From: Neodiprion pinetum
Taxonomy: Eukaryota; Arthropoda; Insecta; Hymenoptera; Diprionidae
Length of the DNA stretch: 64,000 nucleotides
NCBI RefSeq assembly: GCF_021155775.2
Contig: NC_060235.2
Location: 13,479,193-13,543,192 of the forward strand
Direction of reading: 5' to 3'
Shown: positions 54,347 to 64,000 of the stretch, one piece after another
Layout of the letters: each line of letters starts with the position of its first letter
How positions within the stretch are numbered: position 1 is the first letter of the stretch
The notes under the pieces: generated by a model
Told to the model about the DNA's origin: nothing
Databases searched by the model: none
The model's input: only the letters and a program-made list of their open reading frames with translations
Made by a program: the position numbers and the translations under genes

Positions 54347-55843
54347 ATGAGCAACAGTCGTTTGACGCGCTCACGTCGAAGGGAAAGTGGCGGAGAAGAA
54401 CCTTTCGTTATGGAGAATCCGCGGGTCCCTGAAACGATTCCATCACCTTCAGTGGACCCTCATCCAATTCCTTCGACAATCTCTCAAATTGATCTACTGA
54501 AGATCATGTTTCAACAACAAGAAGCCGCTGAGCGCCAACAACAGCAACTTCTTCAGCTGCTTCTTGATCAACAAGAGCAGCGAAAAAGAGAACAAGAACA
54601 ACGAGAAAGAGAACTTGCCTCTCAGTTGGAACAGCGAAGAAGAGAACAAGAACAACGAGAAAGGGAAATTGCCTCTCAGTTGGAGCAACGGAGGCTTGAT
54701 AGAGAAGCTCAAGAACGATCCGAGACCAGTCTGCACGAACTGTTCCGGACGACTGTGGCAGCTCTTCAGGCTGTTCATCAGGTGAACGGCTCAGGAGAAC
54801 CGGCTGTCACCCCACGAGGTTCCAGAGTCGTTACTCCGCTTCCCTCTCCTGTTCCCTCTCCTGTTCCCTCTTCTGTTCCCGTTCCCGCTGTTCGACAGGT
54901 CCAACATCCAGGACAGTTCCAGGATGTACGAGACTCAAGGTATGTGCCTTTTATTAGGGGAATAGATGAATCCCCAATTGGTAGAGTAACAGTTAATAAT
55001 GAGGTTGGCTTTTCCGAGCCTTTGCCTCACGTTCAACCTCGTTATTCCCATTTAAGCCAATTAAATAATACAAGATTTCCTGGGGTTGCTTCTCAAATTA
55101 ACGAGAAACCTTTTTATCCTTTAAAACCGCCAATTTTTGATGGAAAGATTCCATGGGCAGATTATGAACGCCAGTTTAATACGATTGCAAAACATAACCA
55201 GTGGGACTCCGCCATGAGGGCCCACAGCCTTGCCTCTTGTCTTCGAACGCCGGCTTTAAATGTTTTAACGGCATTGTCTGAGGAAGAAATTTCCGACTAT
55301 GAAAAACTTAGCTCCGCACTTAAGTTAAGATACGGAAATGACCACTTGACAAAACTGTACACAGCTCAATTACAGACTAAAAGACAAGGACGAGACGAAG
55401 ACCTCGCGTCTCTTAGTCAAGATATTGAACGGCTTTCTCGTGTAGCTTTGCCAGATCACGAGCCGTCTCGTAATTTATTAGCGACACAAGCTTTCTTAAA
55501 CGCAATCAATGATCCAGAAATTAAAATGGCCGTTGGGACATCAGGTCTCACTTCTCTGCGGGAGGCAACGGCCAAAGCCCTCGAGGTGGCGGCAATGAGG
55601 AAACAATATTTTGGGTTGAACCGGTTTCGTCGGATTGAGGTGTCCAAAAGCACCTCAGAAAGACGAGGTTTTGAACACTCGGAAGAGTCAAAGCCTCAAA
55701 ACTACAGAAATAAAAATAAAAACAAGTATTATAATCGTGAAAATCGTGGTTCTCTTCAGAATCAGAGTAACAAACACGAAATGAGAGGCGCAGTTACGAC
55801 AGATCAAAATGTAGTAACTTGTTTATTTTGTCATAAAATATGA
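54347..55843 (+). CDS. gag: Gag-like protein truncated inside its zinc knuckle
   Basis: 498 codons from the first ATG after the primer site. N-terminal low-complexity part, then a long glutamine/glutamate/arginine coiled coil of repeated EQRKREQEQRERE units (residues about 60-125), a Pro-Val-rich linker (PLPSPVPSPVP), and a gag core (FYPLKPPIFDGKIPWADYER, MRAHSLASCL, ALKLRYGNDHL). It ends in CLFCHKI then TGA. The next codons, HDANHC, complete a CX2CX4HX4C knuckle, so TGA occupies the usually glycine position before His; GGA to TGA is a single-base change. Structural role in particle formation; the stop removes RNA-binding. Confidence 0.85.
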   Translation: MSNSRLTRSRRRESGGEEPFVMENPRVPETIPSPSVDPHPIPSTISQIDLLKIMFQQQEAAERQQQQLLQLLLDQQEQRKREQEQRERELASQLEQRRREQEQREREIASQLEQRRLDREAQERSETSLHELFRTTVAALQAVHQVNGSGEPAVTPRGSRVVTPLPSPVPSPVPSSVPVPAVRQVQHPGQFQDVRDSRYVPFIRGIDESPIGRVTVNNEVGFSEPLPHVQPRYSHLSQLNNTRFPGVASQINEKPFYPLKPPIFDGKIPWADYERQFNTIAKHNQWDSAMRAHSLASCLRTPALNVLTALSEEEISDYEKLSSALKLRYGNDHLTKLYTAQLQTKRQGRDEDLASLSQDIERLSRVALPDHEPSRNLLATQAFLNAINDPEIKMAVGTSGLTSLREATAKALEVAAMRKQYFGLNRFRRIEVSKSTSERRGFEHSEESKPQNYRNKNKNKYYNRENRGSLQNQSNKHEMRGAVTTDQNVVTCLFCHKI

Positions 55844-56164
55844 CATGATGCTAATCATTGCTTTTTACTTAAAAAGAATTGTAGAGAAATGATACAAAAC
55901 TCGCATTCGGATTCCTATAATTGGCGAAGAAGAGATAAAGAGGTTGGGTAAGAAAATCCTCAATCCTAAAACTAGCTCTTCTTCTGAGGCTGGTTTGAGG
56001 AACTAGTTTCAGACGTTTTTATATAAAATTATCATTGGAGTTAACCTCTTTCTTTGAATTATTTTGGTTATGCGTGACAGGCATTCTCAACCTATTTTAT
56101 TACCTGTCAGGGAAATGAAGCTCGTCGAAGGTTAGGTAATTTTCGCGACTTCGAATCTCATTTA

Positions 56165-56512
56165 TTGATGAAAAATTTCGATCTTCTCATTCGCTCGTCT
56201 GAGCTCAGAGTAGATTTGATTGTTCATTTGCGAGTTTCCCCAGAAACTTCTTTTGCTCGAGTTAGTTCCCGTTCTCGTGAGGAGGAATCGAGCATTTCTT
56301 TAGAGCTAATCAGAACTATTCACGAGATTCATGAGGATTGGCTAGTAAATCAAACCTTTTCTTCTCTATCGGCTCCTGTTTTGGTTATAATTGTAGAAAC
56401 TACAGCCGACCAAGTTTTTCTAAAACCTTTTTCTCAAGAATCGAGTTTTGTGTTGGATTGGCTTTGGTTTATTAATGTGAAAAGAGCCACGATTATTTTT
56501 CGAGGTCGATGA
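56165..56512 (+). pseudogene. Deoxynucleoside-kinase-like segment inside the LTR element
   Basis: About 115 codons. LLIRSSELRVDLIVHLRVSP, then ARVSSRSREEESSISLELI and HEIHEDWLVN follow in the order and spacing of insect deoxynucleoside kinases (D-L-I-V-Y-L-x-T-S-P, the R-x-R-x-E-E lid, and L-H-E-x-H-E-x-W-L), and SAPVLVIIVETTAD fits the next strand. The N-terminal P-loop half is not seen; 55990-56160 has stops and weak resemblance only. The enzymes phosphorylate deoxynucleosides. Here the piece lies between two LTRs in the sense orientation, suggesting capture of a host transcript, now decayed. Could also be a coincidental fragment of a host gene the element inserted around, but both LTRs and duplication enclose it. 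Confidence 0.55.
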
Positions 56513-57287
56513 GCGATTGCTTGATTTTCACATTTTATCAACCTTAAGTGTCAGTTTTTGTGAGTACTTTTTCAGGTTACTTGACACAGCCTTTTCCCAT
56601 CCAATCTTTCTCCGATTCCTGAAGACTGGTGGTCTTATTTTGAAGAAGGACGCAGAAATGATTCAGATAAGATCGTTTCTTTTCTTTTGAATACATATTT
56701 AATTTATTTTATTCCTGTATTCTCCCAAATTCACTTAGTGAATTTGAATTGTTATACCACCACTAACATTTGTCCTCCAAACTCTAGGGTGTGCTGTTTC
56801 TGAAGAAGCCTTGGATTCAGTCACCCATTCCTTTTTCCTGTTTCCTGTGCCGGTTCTCAGAGGGAATCAGCCTTTACATTGCCTAGGACTCAGAGTTTTC
56901 CCAGTTATGGTTTCCCGCCTCGTCGTACTTATCTGTGTTTGATTCACCGGACTATTTTCCCTGAAGAGGAATGAATTTTCTTTTCGACAACGATCCGGAT
57001 GATTTTGATGTCTTCAAATTCATGAAGATACACAACACTAGATAACACTTACCTTTGTAAAAACAAGGCACATAAATTTTTGAAATTATTTAACGCTCAC
57101 CTATCTGCTCAAGGTTTTCTGTGGTTTACCTTGAGACTGTGGGCAAATGCCAGATAGTAAAAAAGGGAGTTCTTAAATTTTTAGAGCCACAGCTCCAACT
57201 CACCTTTGAGCACTGACTGCTAGATCACTTTTATAATTGTTTTATCTTTCCCGAGTCGGGACGACTCTTTTCCTCGGGGGGGAGTAG

Positions 57288-57570
57288 TGTTACAAAGGGT
57301 GAAATCACCCGTTTTGCCCACTCTTTAATGATCTAGTAGTCAGCATAGATAAAAGACGTTTATAAACCTCTTATGTCTTTCAAAAGAATAAGGTTGCTGC
57401 GTCAACCAACATTATTGCAAAAACAGTCTTGTTTCAGACTTTAAACGAGAAACACATATCTTGCATTAAAGCATTTTCACAACATTTTATTCACGCTCTT
57501 GATTTCTTTTGACTTGATAATTAAACTCGCGGATCCATATTTATTTTCCGTAACGTCAAAGTACGTGACA
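57288..57570 (+). repeat. 3' LTR
   Basis: 283 bp; pairs with 53999-54281. Confidence 0.9.
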
Positions 57571-58371
57571 ATATTATGATGGATTGTACTTGCTCTTCAT
57601 TTTACGAGTAATTGAAAAAAAAAAAAAACATGAATATCTTGATTAGAACCGGAGATAACGGTGTTCAAGTGTTATTTTGTTTATTGTTGTTGTAATTAAT
57701 GTTGAGGGAAAAAAAAAAATATCAGCTATCTCTCAACACCCCGAGGCATCACCGTGAATTTTTTCAGATCTCTAGGTGCGTTGTATCTAGTATAAAAAAA
57801 TTGGCCAACGTTCGTCGAGCGGCTGGAGTCGGAGGAATGAAGTCGGGCGGCGTGATGGGGGGGTCGAGGCTTCGCCCGCCCGGCTGTTCTCACCGCTCAA
57901 TTAACAACTCAATAACTCCGTTGATAATTATCGTACATTTTTTTTTTTTAGAACTATGCTATTTTTTTCTCAACAATTCGAATCTGTAATTAGATTCTTA
58001 ATACTTATAATATTGTTTTTTCTTTCGGATTTTAGTCATAATCTTAGGAAATATTGCTGTAAATAACTTTAGATATATAATATCTGTGAATTTTAAGATG
58101 AAATGAAGTAAAAAAAAAACTTAATTACGGTGGTGTGAGTATGTATACATATTAGGGTGTGCGGGAAAGAATCAATTTTTTTTTCGATTGCATCCGGCAT
58201 TAGAAGTTAATTTAGGGTTAAAAAAAAGATTTCTAGAAGGAGAGCTCAGAAAAAAAATTATTTTAAACGGCGCATGGCATTTCAAGATTTCCCATAAAAT
58301 CCAAATGTGGAACAACCGTTCAAATGGTATCGCTATCTGAAGTTGGATTGATCAGTATACCTGTAAGGGTA
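57571..58371. other. Gene-free interval
   Basis: AT-rich, with a short GC-rich patch at 57805-57895. ORFs up to 96 codons have no recognisable product. Nothing else supported. Confidence 0.5.
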
Positions 58372-58619
58372 AGACTATGGGGTTTATTTTATTTGTGAGT
58401 TGATAGGGTGGGCTTGAAATAATAGATTTCTTGTCAGAGATGATCGATACTTTATTAGGCGAGGTTTACAGCACGGGGCCTCTCGTCGAACTGACTCGTC
58501 ATTTCGCTCGCATTCGTCAAATTCCGTCTCTCTCGTCGTCAGTCGGAGCTAAGACTCCGACTCATTATCATTATTCTTCCCAATAATATTTGATGCTCAC
58601 AGTTCGGCCTTTCCTGACA
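58372..58619 (-). repeat. Candidate 3' LTR of the last gypsy element
   Basis: TGTAAGG...TCCTGACA (248 bp, TGT/ACA tips), GC-richer than its flanks, with AATAAAG on the minus strand near 58450. No purine tract or second copy visible, so boundaries are tentative. Confidence 0.4.
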
Positions 58620-58647
58620 AAAGTCCGTCTCGGACGTTTTGCTTCGA

Positions 58648-58885
58648 TATACATGTATATATAAAAATTTTCTTTTTGCCTATTTTACAGGTACGTCGCA
58701 ATTTTTACAGAGAACAATTTCATTTTTATTTCGCCTATATCCGCTCCTTAGTTACATGGTCGGCTTTATACATGTATATATAAAAATTTTCTTTTTGCCT
58801 ATTTTACAGGTACGTCACAATTTTTACAGAGAACAATTCCATTTTTATTTCGCCTATATCCGCTCCTTAATTACATGGTCGGTTT
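58648..58885. repeat. Two tandem copies of a 119-bp unit
   Basis: 58648-58766 and 58767-58885 are nearly identical (ACATGTATATATAAAAATTT ... TTACATGGTCGG). Located between the candidate 3' LTR and the integrase C-terminus. Confidence 0.85.
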
Positions 58886-60272
58886 TCGCTTACACATTTT
58901 TTCTCCGTCGCGCTGTCGTGAGAACCCCAAGGTCTCATATTCATAGCCTCCCAGGTACCACAATACGGTTTTTGCGTTATTTGATGATTATCGACGTCTG
59001 CGACAACATATCGGTCGTTACGAAGAACTCTTACTACTCGATAGGGACCTTTAAACCTTGGGATTATTTTATGCGGGGCACCTATTGTGCTCTCAAAGTT
59101 TTTGATCATGACGTAATCATCGATTTCGTATTTATGCGCTTGTTTACGTTTTTTATCGAGATATTGTTGATTGTACTTTTGAGAATTCTCTATCTTTACC
59201 GCTGCTCTTGCGCGACAATTTTTTAAATCGCGATTCTGGGGGGCTGTGATCTCTTCGACGTAATCTTTCACTTCGTCACAAATTTTGCCTCGTTGACTAA
59301 TTCCGAACAAAAGTTTAGCCGGCGTCTCTCCTGTTGATTTGTGTACCGAATTATTTAAAGCAAACTCAACTTCGTCTAGAATTTTATACTAATTTAAGAA
59401 ATTTTGTGAAAGAATCTATCGCAACAAGGATGTAACGTTTTATCAGTCGCGCTTTCTCTATTGGCCCATAGTGATCTATATGCACCGTGACGAACGGCAC
59501 GTTACCTTTAGGGAGTGTATGTAAAAAGCCCTCGGCTTTCCCTGTGACTGGGTTAAAGGCGATGCACTTTAAACAATCTTAGATGTGCATTTTCACTCTT
59601 TCCTTCATTTTCGGGAACCAATAGGTGGGTTTTATGGCATTACAGGTCTTGTCGACTGATAAATGCCCCATCTCTTCATGACATTTTCTTATCACGTGCG
59701 AGATCATATTTTTTGGTACACAGAACAACAGATCGTTTCCCTCCTTTCTATAGACCAGGCCGTTCCTCATTTCGAAAAAGCGGTGCTCCGATTTTTCGAG
59801 TAAATCTTTCAGTTCTTTAATTTTAGGATCTCGGCCTTGACTGATAGAAAGATTGGTTTCGAAAGGATTGTCTTCTACAACTAATACATTTTTTGCGCGG
59901 CTGAGTGCGTCGACGTGCTGCATTCCATTGCCCGCGCGGTGCTCCACTTGGTAGTCAAAATTCTCCAGTTCCAAAGCCCATCTAGCAATTCTTTAATTGA
60001 TTTCTTTCTTATTCAAGGTCATCTTCAAGGAATCACAGTCCGTTACAATTTTGAACTCAATTCCGTGGAGATAGACCCGGAATCTTCGCAAAGCATAGAT
60101 TATCGCTATGGTTTCCAACTCGAAGCTATGATATTTGCTTTCTGGATCGCTCGTGAGCTTGGAAAAGTAGAAAACCGAGTGGAGTTTACCGTCGGATTTT
60201 CGTTGGAGCAAAACGGCGCCGTAGCTTTGAGCGCCACCATCACAATGTAATTCGGTCTCATCGCGTGGATTG
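58867..60272 (-). pseudogene. Gypsy pol C-terminal part: RNase H and core-deleted integrase
   Basis: RNase H end begins at the solo LTR edge (ETELHCDGGAQSYGAVLLQ, SKYHSFELETIAIIYALRRF, YLHGIEFKIVTDCDSLKMT), then after an in-frame stop near 59992 WALELENFDYQVEHRAGNG..HVDALSRAK. The integrase zinc module follows (HVIRKCHEEMGHLS ... CLKC), with another stop at 59579-59581, and the first acidic motif (TVHIDHYGPIEKARL, LVAIDSFTKFLKL, about 59495-59400). Sequence then jumps at about 59393 to ILDEVEFALNNSVHKSTGETP, leaving out roughly 100 residues with the second and third catalytic residues. The C-terminal domain ends at 58867. Confidence 0.8.
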
Positions 60273-62128
60273 TGTTACGCCCCGACGTACCGCCTTGGCG
60301 TACCTTTTTCAAAATTCCATTTCATTTCATTTCTTTAATTTCTTCACTGCACAGATATCATTTTATCAAAATCTCATATTCTAATAACGGCGAGTTCCAC
60401 CCCTCCTGGCAAAAGTCACGTAGAGACCAACGATGATCCCTAGTATAAGGTTCAACTTTATTCTATTTAACTGGTACCAAGAACTGAGATAGGAGACTGC
60501 TGAATTAGCATCAGTAGCGCTCAGCCTGGAAATATCCCTCTTTTTAAGTTAACACTATAATCAATAACTAAGATAAACCACTACCTTTAGAACCACCAAA
60601 TTAAAATAGATTACTTATTGGAATGTATGAATGAATGTGTGAACATTCCATGTAAATATCTTGTGTTCATATCTTCAATGTGTCACCGACGAGATTGAGA
60701 ATCGTCGGAACACCGTCGAAGAGCGAGAAGTAACGCTGACCACGTGGATTTGGGCGCCAGGAGGACGCCCTCGCACCTCATTGGCTAATTACCGTTGTAA
60801 CTAATTACAACTGCAGCTCCTTGGACCCTCGGGCCCAAAAAGCCGCGTCTTTCGTCTGTCAAGTCGCGAAGTGCGTGGACGTAAACCCGGATTAGCCCTC
60901 TCGAGCAAGAGTAGCGTTTGGAAAATCTTAGTTGTGACCGGCCTAAAGTCTCGCGCTAATTCGTTAAATTCGAGCATTCAGTTATTCTGTTAGCTGCAAA
61001 AGACTCACTATCTTCTACATTTCCATCTTTTCTGTTCTTTACTAAATCTCGTCATTTCGCGAATAGACATTTTTATGATATTCCATTTCCCTTAGTTAAA
61101 ATTGAGTTCGGCCCTGATTCAAGCGAATCAGGTAATCTTAAGTAAAAATAATAATAATTACACTATCATTTTTAATAAATAATCGTTCCAATCAATTTTA
61201 ACTTATCATCAAAATCACAAACAGACACTTTCAAACTTTCGATAACAAGATATCATTCTAAATTCACAAAGACTAAGTGACCAACGTTCAACATCATTCG
61301 ATTCATCAACTCTTCCAAATTTGAGGTGAGGCCCCCTGGTCCAGCATTCTACCGACGCAGACCGACACGATCCGACGGCTCTCAATCTCGTCGACCGATT
61401 CACCAAAAAGCTAAGTCAATCCGAGTGTTAATCTTCGAAATTAGACGAATTCTTGTTCACCTTGATAATCAAAACTACTTCAGTAAATTCACAAAAACCA
61501 AGCATAGAATTGGTGGCTAGCTTCACTACCCCCAATTAAATTCCACTTATTGTTTCCAAGAATTAACAAATAAGACTAAACGATTAAATATATATATTAA
61601 ATATATATATATTATATTAAACGATTTAAGATAATCTAAAAAGAGAGATACAATACAATTATCACGACCAGCTAGTTATAATCATCGTTCAGAGTAGATG
61701 TTCCTGGTACCAAATAATATTATCTTCTAGAATAGTATAACACGCGATTTTTTTTATTCAATTTGAAAACTTTATAAATTGTTATTTTTGGCTCATATAT
61801 ATATTTATCACCATCGATTGTTACCAGATATTTCAATAACTAAATTGAACCAGAATATACTTCATCTTTTACCAGTTAAATCTTTTTAAACATTTATTTT
61901 GAGCGACCTTCTTCCCATTTTCTTTATTATAAAATAGCCTCAACTATTTAAACAAACCTCACAGACCTGTACAGGTCTATAGCGACACGATCCTACAAAT
62001 TACCGGCTTACCGAAAGGTAAGTCTTTTCTTAGTTTTAATTATTATTCATTGTCGTTACGTGGGAGCTAGATTATTCAATTAATCATTAACTACCACCGC
62101 TCAGTTCCACCCTCACCCCCACGTAACA
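60273..62128. mobile_element. Solo LTR, family shared with 30682-32478 (copy b)
   Basis: TGTTACGCC...CACGTAACA, 1,856 bp, flanked by ATTG at 60269-60272 and 62129-62132. The gypsy pol frame rejoins exactly when it is removed (ILALYN + PRDETELHCD). Long LTR with AT-rich second half and a (TA)n patch near 61590-61620. It occurs twice in the window, so the family is recently active or abundant. Confidence 0.88.
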
Positions 62129-64000
62129 ATTGTAAAGAGCAAGAATCGGTGCTTGAATTAATTTTTCTTTTAATGTGTCAAACGCTTTTAATTCATTCTC
62201 ACCAAACCGAAAGGTTGCATCTTTCTTACAGAGTTCGTATAACGGCTTTGCTATCGCCAAAAATCCTTCGACAAATTTTCGAAAGTATGAGGCCATACCA
62301 AGGAAGCGTCTAACGGCCCGGACGTCGTGAGGGACAGGATAATTTCGTATTGCCGCGATTCCGTCGTTAGTTGGGCTTATTCCTTCTTGAAAAACTCGGT
62401 AGCCCAGATAAGTAATGTTAGTAAATAGGAATTACATTTATCCACTCGAAGCTCTAATTTATTCGCAACTAGTGTGGATAGAACGGCTGACAGTACGCTC
62501 AGATTTTCTTCGATAGTTTCGGTCGCGATCATAAAGTCGTCGAGATATGCGATAACATCTCCTCGATTAATGAATTCTTTCAAAACCTGATTTATCCATC
62601 TCTGGAAACTTGTCGGAGCGCCTTTCAGGCCAAACGGCATCTTTACATACTCGTATTGTCCGAAAGGTGTGACAAATGCTGTATATTTTATTGAATCTTC
62701 AGCCATAGTTATGTGATGAAATCCGTCTTTCAGATCGAGCATGGTAAAATATCGTTTGCCCTGTAATACGTCGAGCTGGTCCTCGATCAATGGGAGGGGA
62801 TAATTGTCTCGAGCGGTCATTTTGTTTAGTGTGCGATAATCCACGCACATACGTGTTTCGCCGTTCTTCTTTTTCACTAATACTATGGGTGACGTGAACT
62901 CCGACTCGCTCGGTCTAATTATTCCCTTTTCGAGTTTTCTGTTTACGATTTCTTGAACGTGTTCCTTTTCAACGTACGAGAGCCTTCGAGGAGCGAAGCG
63001 GAACTGTTGTGTGCCAGTTAAAGTTAGTTTGAATTCCGCTTTTACGTTTGGTTCTCCTGGACGTTCAGGGATTAAATATTTTTCCCGAAATAATTGTCTA
63101 ACTTCTGTTTGCAGTTCGATTGGTATAGTCGGATTAATTTCCAACAGATCCGCTTCGTCCTCTACTGGCGAAGAAATGTCAATGTTAGCTATATTCATAA
63201 TCTCCGTGTCGTATTCGTTTTCCAATTCTTTTAGTCCAAGGCCGAATCGTTTCATCATATCTCGACCCAAAATTACGCAGGATACCATTGTATAATCTGG
63301 GACAACCAGCAGTTTCAAAGATTTTTCTACTCTTCTATTCATTTCGATGTCGAGAGTGACCGTACCGAGGACGACAAGATTACTATTAATAATCCCCCGG
63401 AATTTATTACTGTGATCGTCGGTGCGTTCAATTACGTCACTCGGGACAAAACGGAGATTAATACAACTTACCGCGCTACCGGTGTCTAATAATGTTAGCA
63501 ATTGAATTCTCTCTTTTTGTTCATTGGGATACATGGTATACAATACATTTCTGGAGAACTCATTCTCTTCGACCGGAGCTGGATAAATGTTGTTCACTTC
63601 TCTCGGTTTGTTCTGGCAGTCCCTCGCGATGTGACCCGATTTATTGCAGAAGAAGCACGTGAGTTCAGGACACTGCGGCTTGAGATGTCCTTTTTTGAAG
63701 CAGTGGAAACACTTTCTCGTTGGGCGGTGATCACTTGAAGCCTCCGAGGTCGATGTTGGTTGTCTTGATTTATAATTCTTCTCAGATTTGACACCGTTTC
63801 TCGTTGAGGTGAGCGAGATTTTTTCGAATGCAGACAACAGTCTGGGATTCCATCGATGATGTAGTCGATGATTTCGTCTTCTGGTATTCCCACTCGATTT
63901 GCCAAAATAACTTTTTGGTGATGATAATCGTTGAATGTTTCTCCGTTTTTCCACTGTCTGTTTTCAAACTGACGACGGAGTGTAACTTTGTTTGGACGGT
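62129..64000 (-). pseudogene. Gypsy gag end, protease and reverse transcriptase
   Basis: Zinc knuckles CFHCFKKGHLKPQC and CFFCNKSGHIARDC (63700-63600), protease LLDTGSAVSCINL (about 63490), then RT: FAPRRLSYVEKEHVQEIV, GIIRPSESEFTSPIVLVKKK, MCVDYRTLNKMT, YFTMLDLKDGFHHI, MPFGLKGAPTSFQRWI and VIAYLDDFMIA (62560), with intact YLDD. A frame change near 62425 stops this frame at 62377; the shifted frame continues TYLGYRV and then RFLGMASYFRKFVEGF (62310-62262) to the solo LTR. Upstream gag near 63950-63780 is also in mixed frames, and the element continues past the window end. Confidence 0.83.

Larger units (their letters stand above)
53999..57570 (+). mobile_element. LTR retrotransposon with gag and a kinase-like segment, no pol
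   Basis: LTRs 53999-54281 and 57288-57570 (283 bp each, TGTTACA...CGTTACA / CGTGACA, several substitutions between them), target duplication ATAT at 53995-53998 and 57571-57574. Primer site TTGGTGTCAGAAGTGGG directly follows the 5' LTR (54282-54298) and a purine tract, GGGGGGGAGTAG, precedes the 3' LTR. Contents: gag (54347-55843), then about 1.4 kb without protease, RT or integrase but with a deoxynucleoside-kinase-like stretch (56165-56512). 56513-57287 holds only short ORFs. Non-autonomous. Confidence 0.88.
58372..64000 (-). mobile_element. Gypsy element, minus orientation, interrupted and deleted
   Basis: From right to left: end of gag with zinc knuckles, protease, RT, RNase H, integrase pieces, and a candidate 3' LTR at 58372-58619. 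The 5' end lies beyond the window. A 1,856-bp solo LTR (60273-62128) splits the RT/RNase H junction, the integrase core is deleted, and there are at least two frame changes. Amino-acid style (for example APHKIIPRFKGPYRVVRVL) is that of insect Ty3/gypsy elements. Confidence 0.82.

Overview
The window is AT-rich eukaryotic DNA made almost entirely of nested transposable elements. GT-AG introns, TATA/initiator promoters, a DUF4806-type gene and the set of element families (CsRn1 gypsy, Penelope, Kolobok, ISL2EU, DD41D mariner) point to an insect, most likely a hymenopteran. The species call is inference. I see no bacterial features, no rRNA, no intact tRNA and no CRISPR.

Layout. (1) 1-5362: Tc1/mariner element with exact 1,245-bp terminal inverted repeats, an intron-containing DD41D transposase, and a decayed mirror copy. 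(2) 6.7-7.8 kb: gene of unknown function with one in-frame stop. (3) 8.4-15.4 kb: CACTA-like transposase relic cut by a young CsRn1-type gypsy element (283-bp LTRs, one mismatch, GGCG target duplication). (4) 15.6-18.5 kb: the only plausible host-type gene, a multi-exon DUF4806-like gene with a duplicated first exon, one frameshift and one internal TGA. (5) 21-22 kb: Penelope relic. (6) 22.4-36.2 kb: a copia pol gene in three pieces. The first gap holds a solo LTR that itself holds a 5.5-kb palindrome with hAT-like target duplication. The second holds a smaller palindrome with a 1.8-kb solo LTR in one arm, plus 1.4 kb unassigned. The copia end is fused in frame to a gypsy integrase (36.1-37.2 kb).

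(7) 37.2-39.9 kb: repeat field around a small gene with a good TATA/initiator and a compact beta-rich ORF. (8) 39.9-50.9 kb: nearly complete ISL2EU-type DNA transposon with a THAP-DDE transposase and a convergent SAP-SWIM-YqaJ nuclease gene. It is loaded with a Penelope-like palindrome, a 2.75-kb solo LTR and two inverted Kolobok-like elements. (9) 50.9-52.2 kb: gypsy gag and LTR. (10) 52.4-53.3 kb: Penelope relic and minisatellite-like DNA. (11) 54.0-57.6 kb: LTR element with gag and a deoxynucleoside-kinase-like segment. (12) 58.4-64.0 kb: another gypsy element in minus orientation, cut by a second copy of the 1.8-kb solo LTR and deleted for the integrase core.

Most boundaries rest on target-site duplications and on coding frames that rejoin across each insertion, so insertion order can often be read directly. 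Few coding regions look functional as they stand: the DD41D transposase, the CsRn1 gag-pol (given UGA readthrough) and the ISL2EU transposase are the best candidates.
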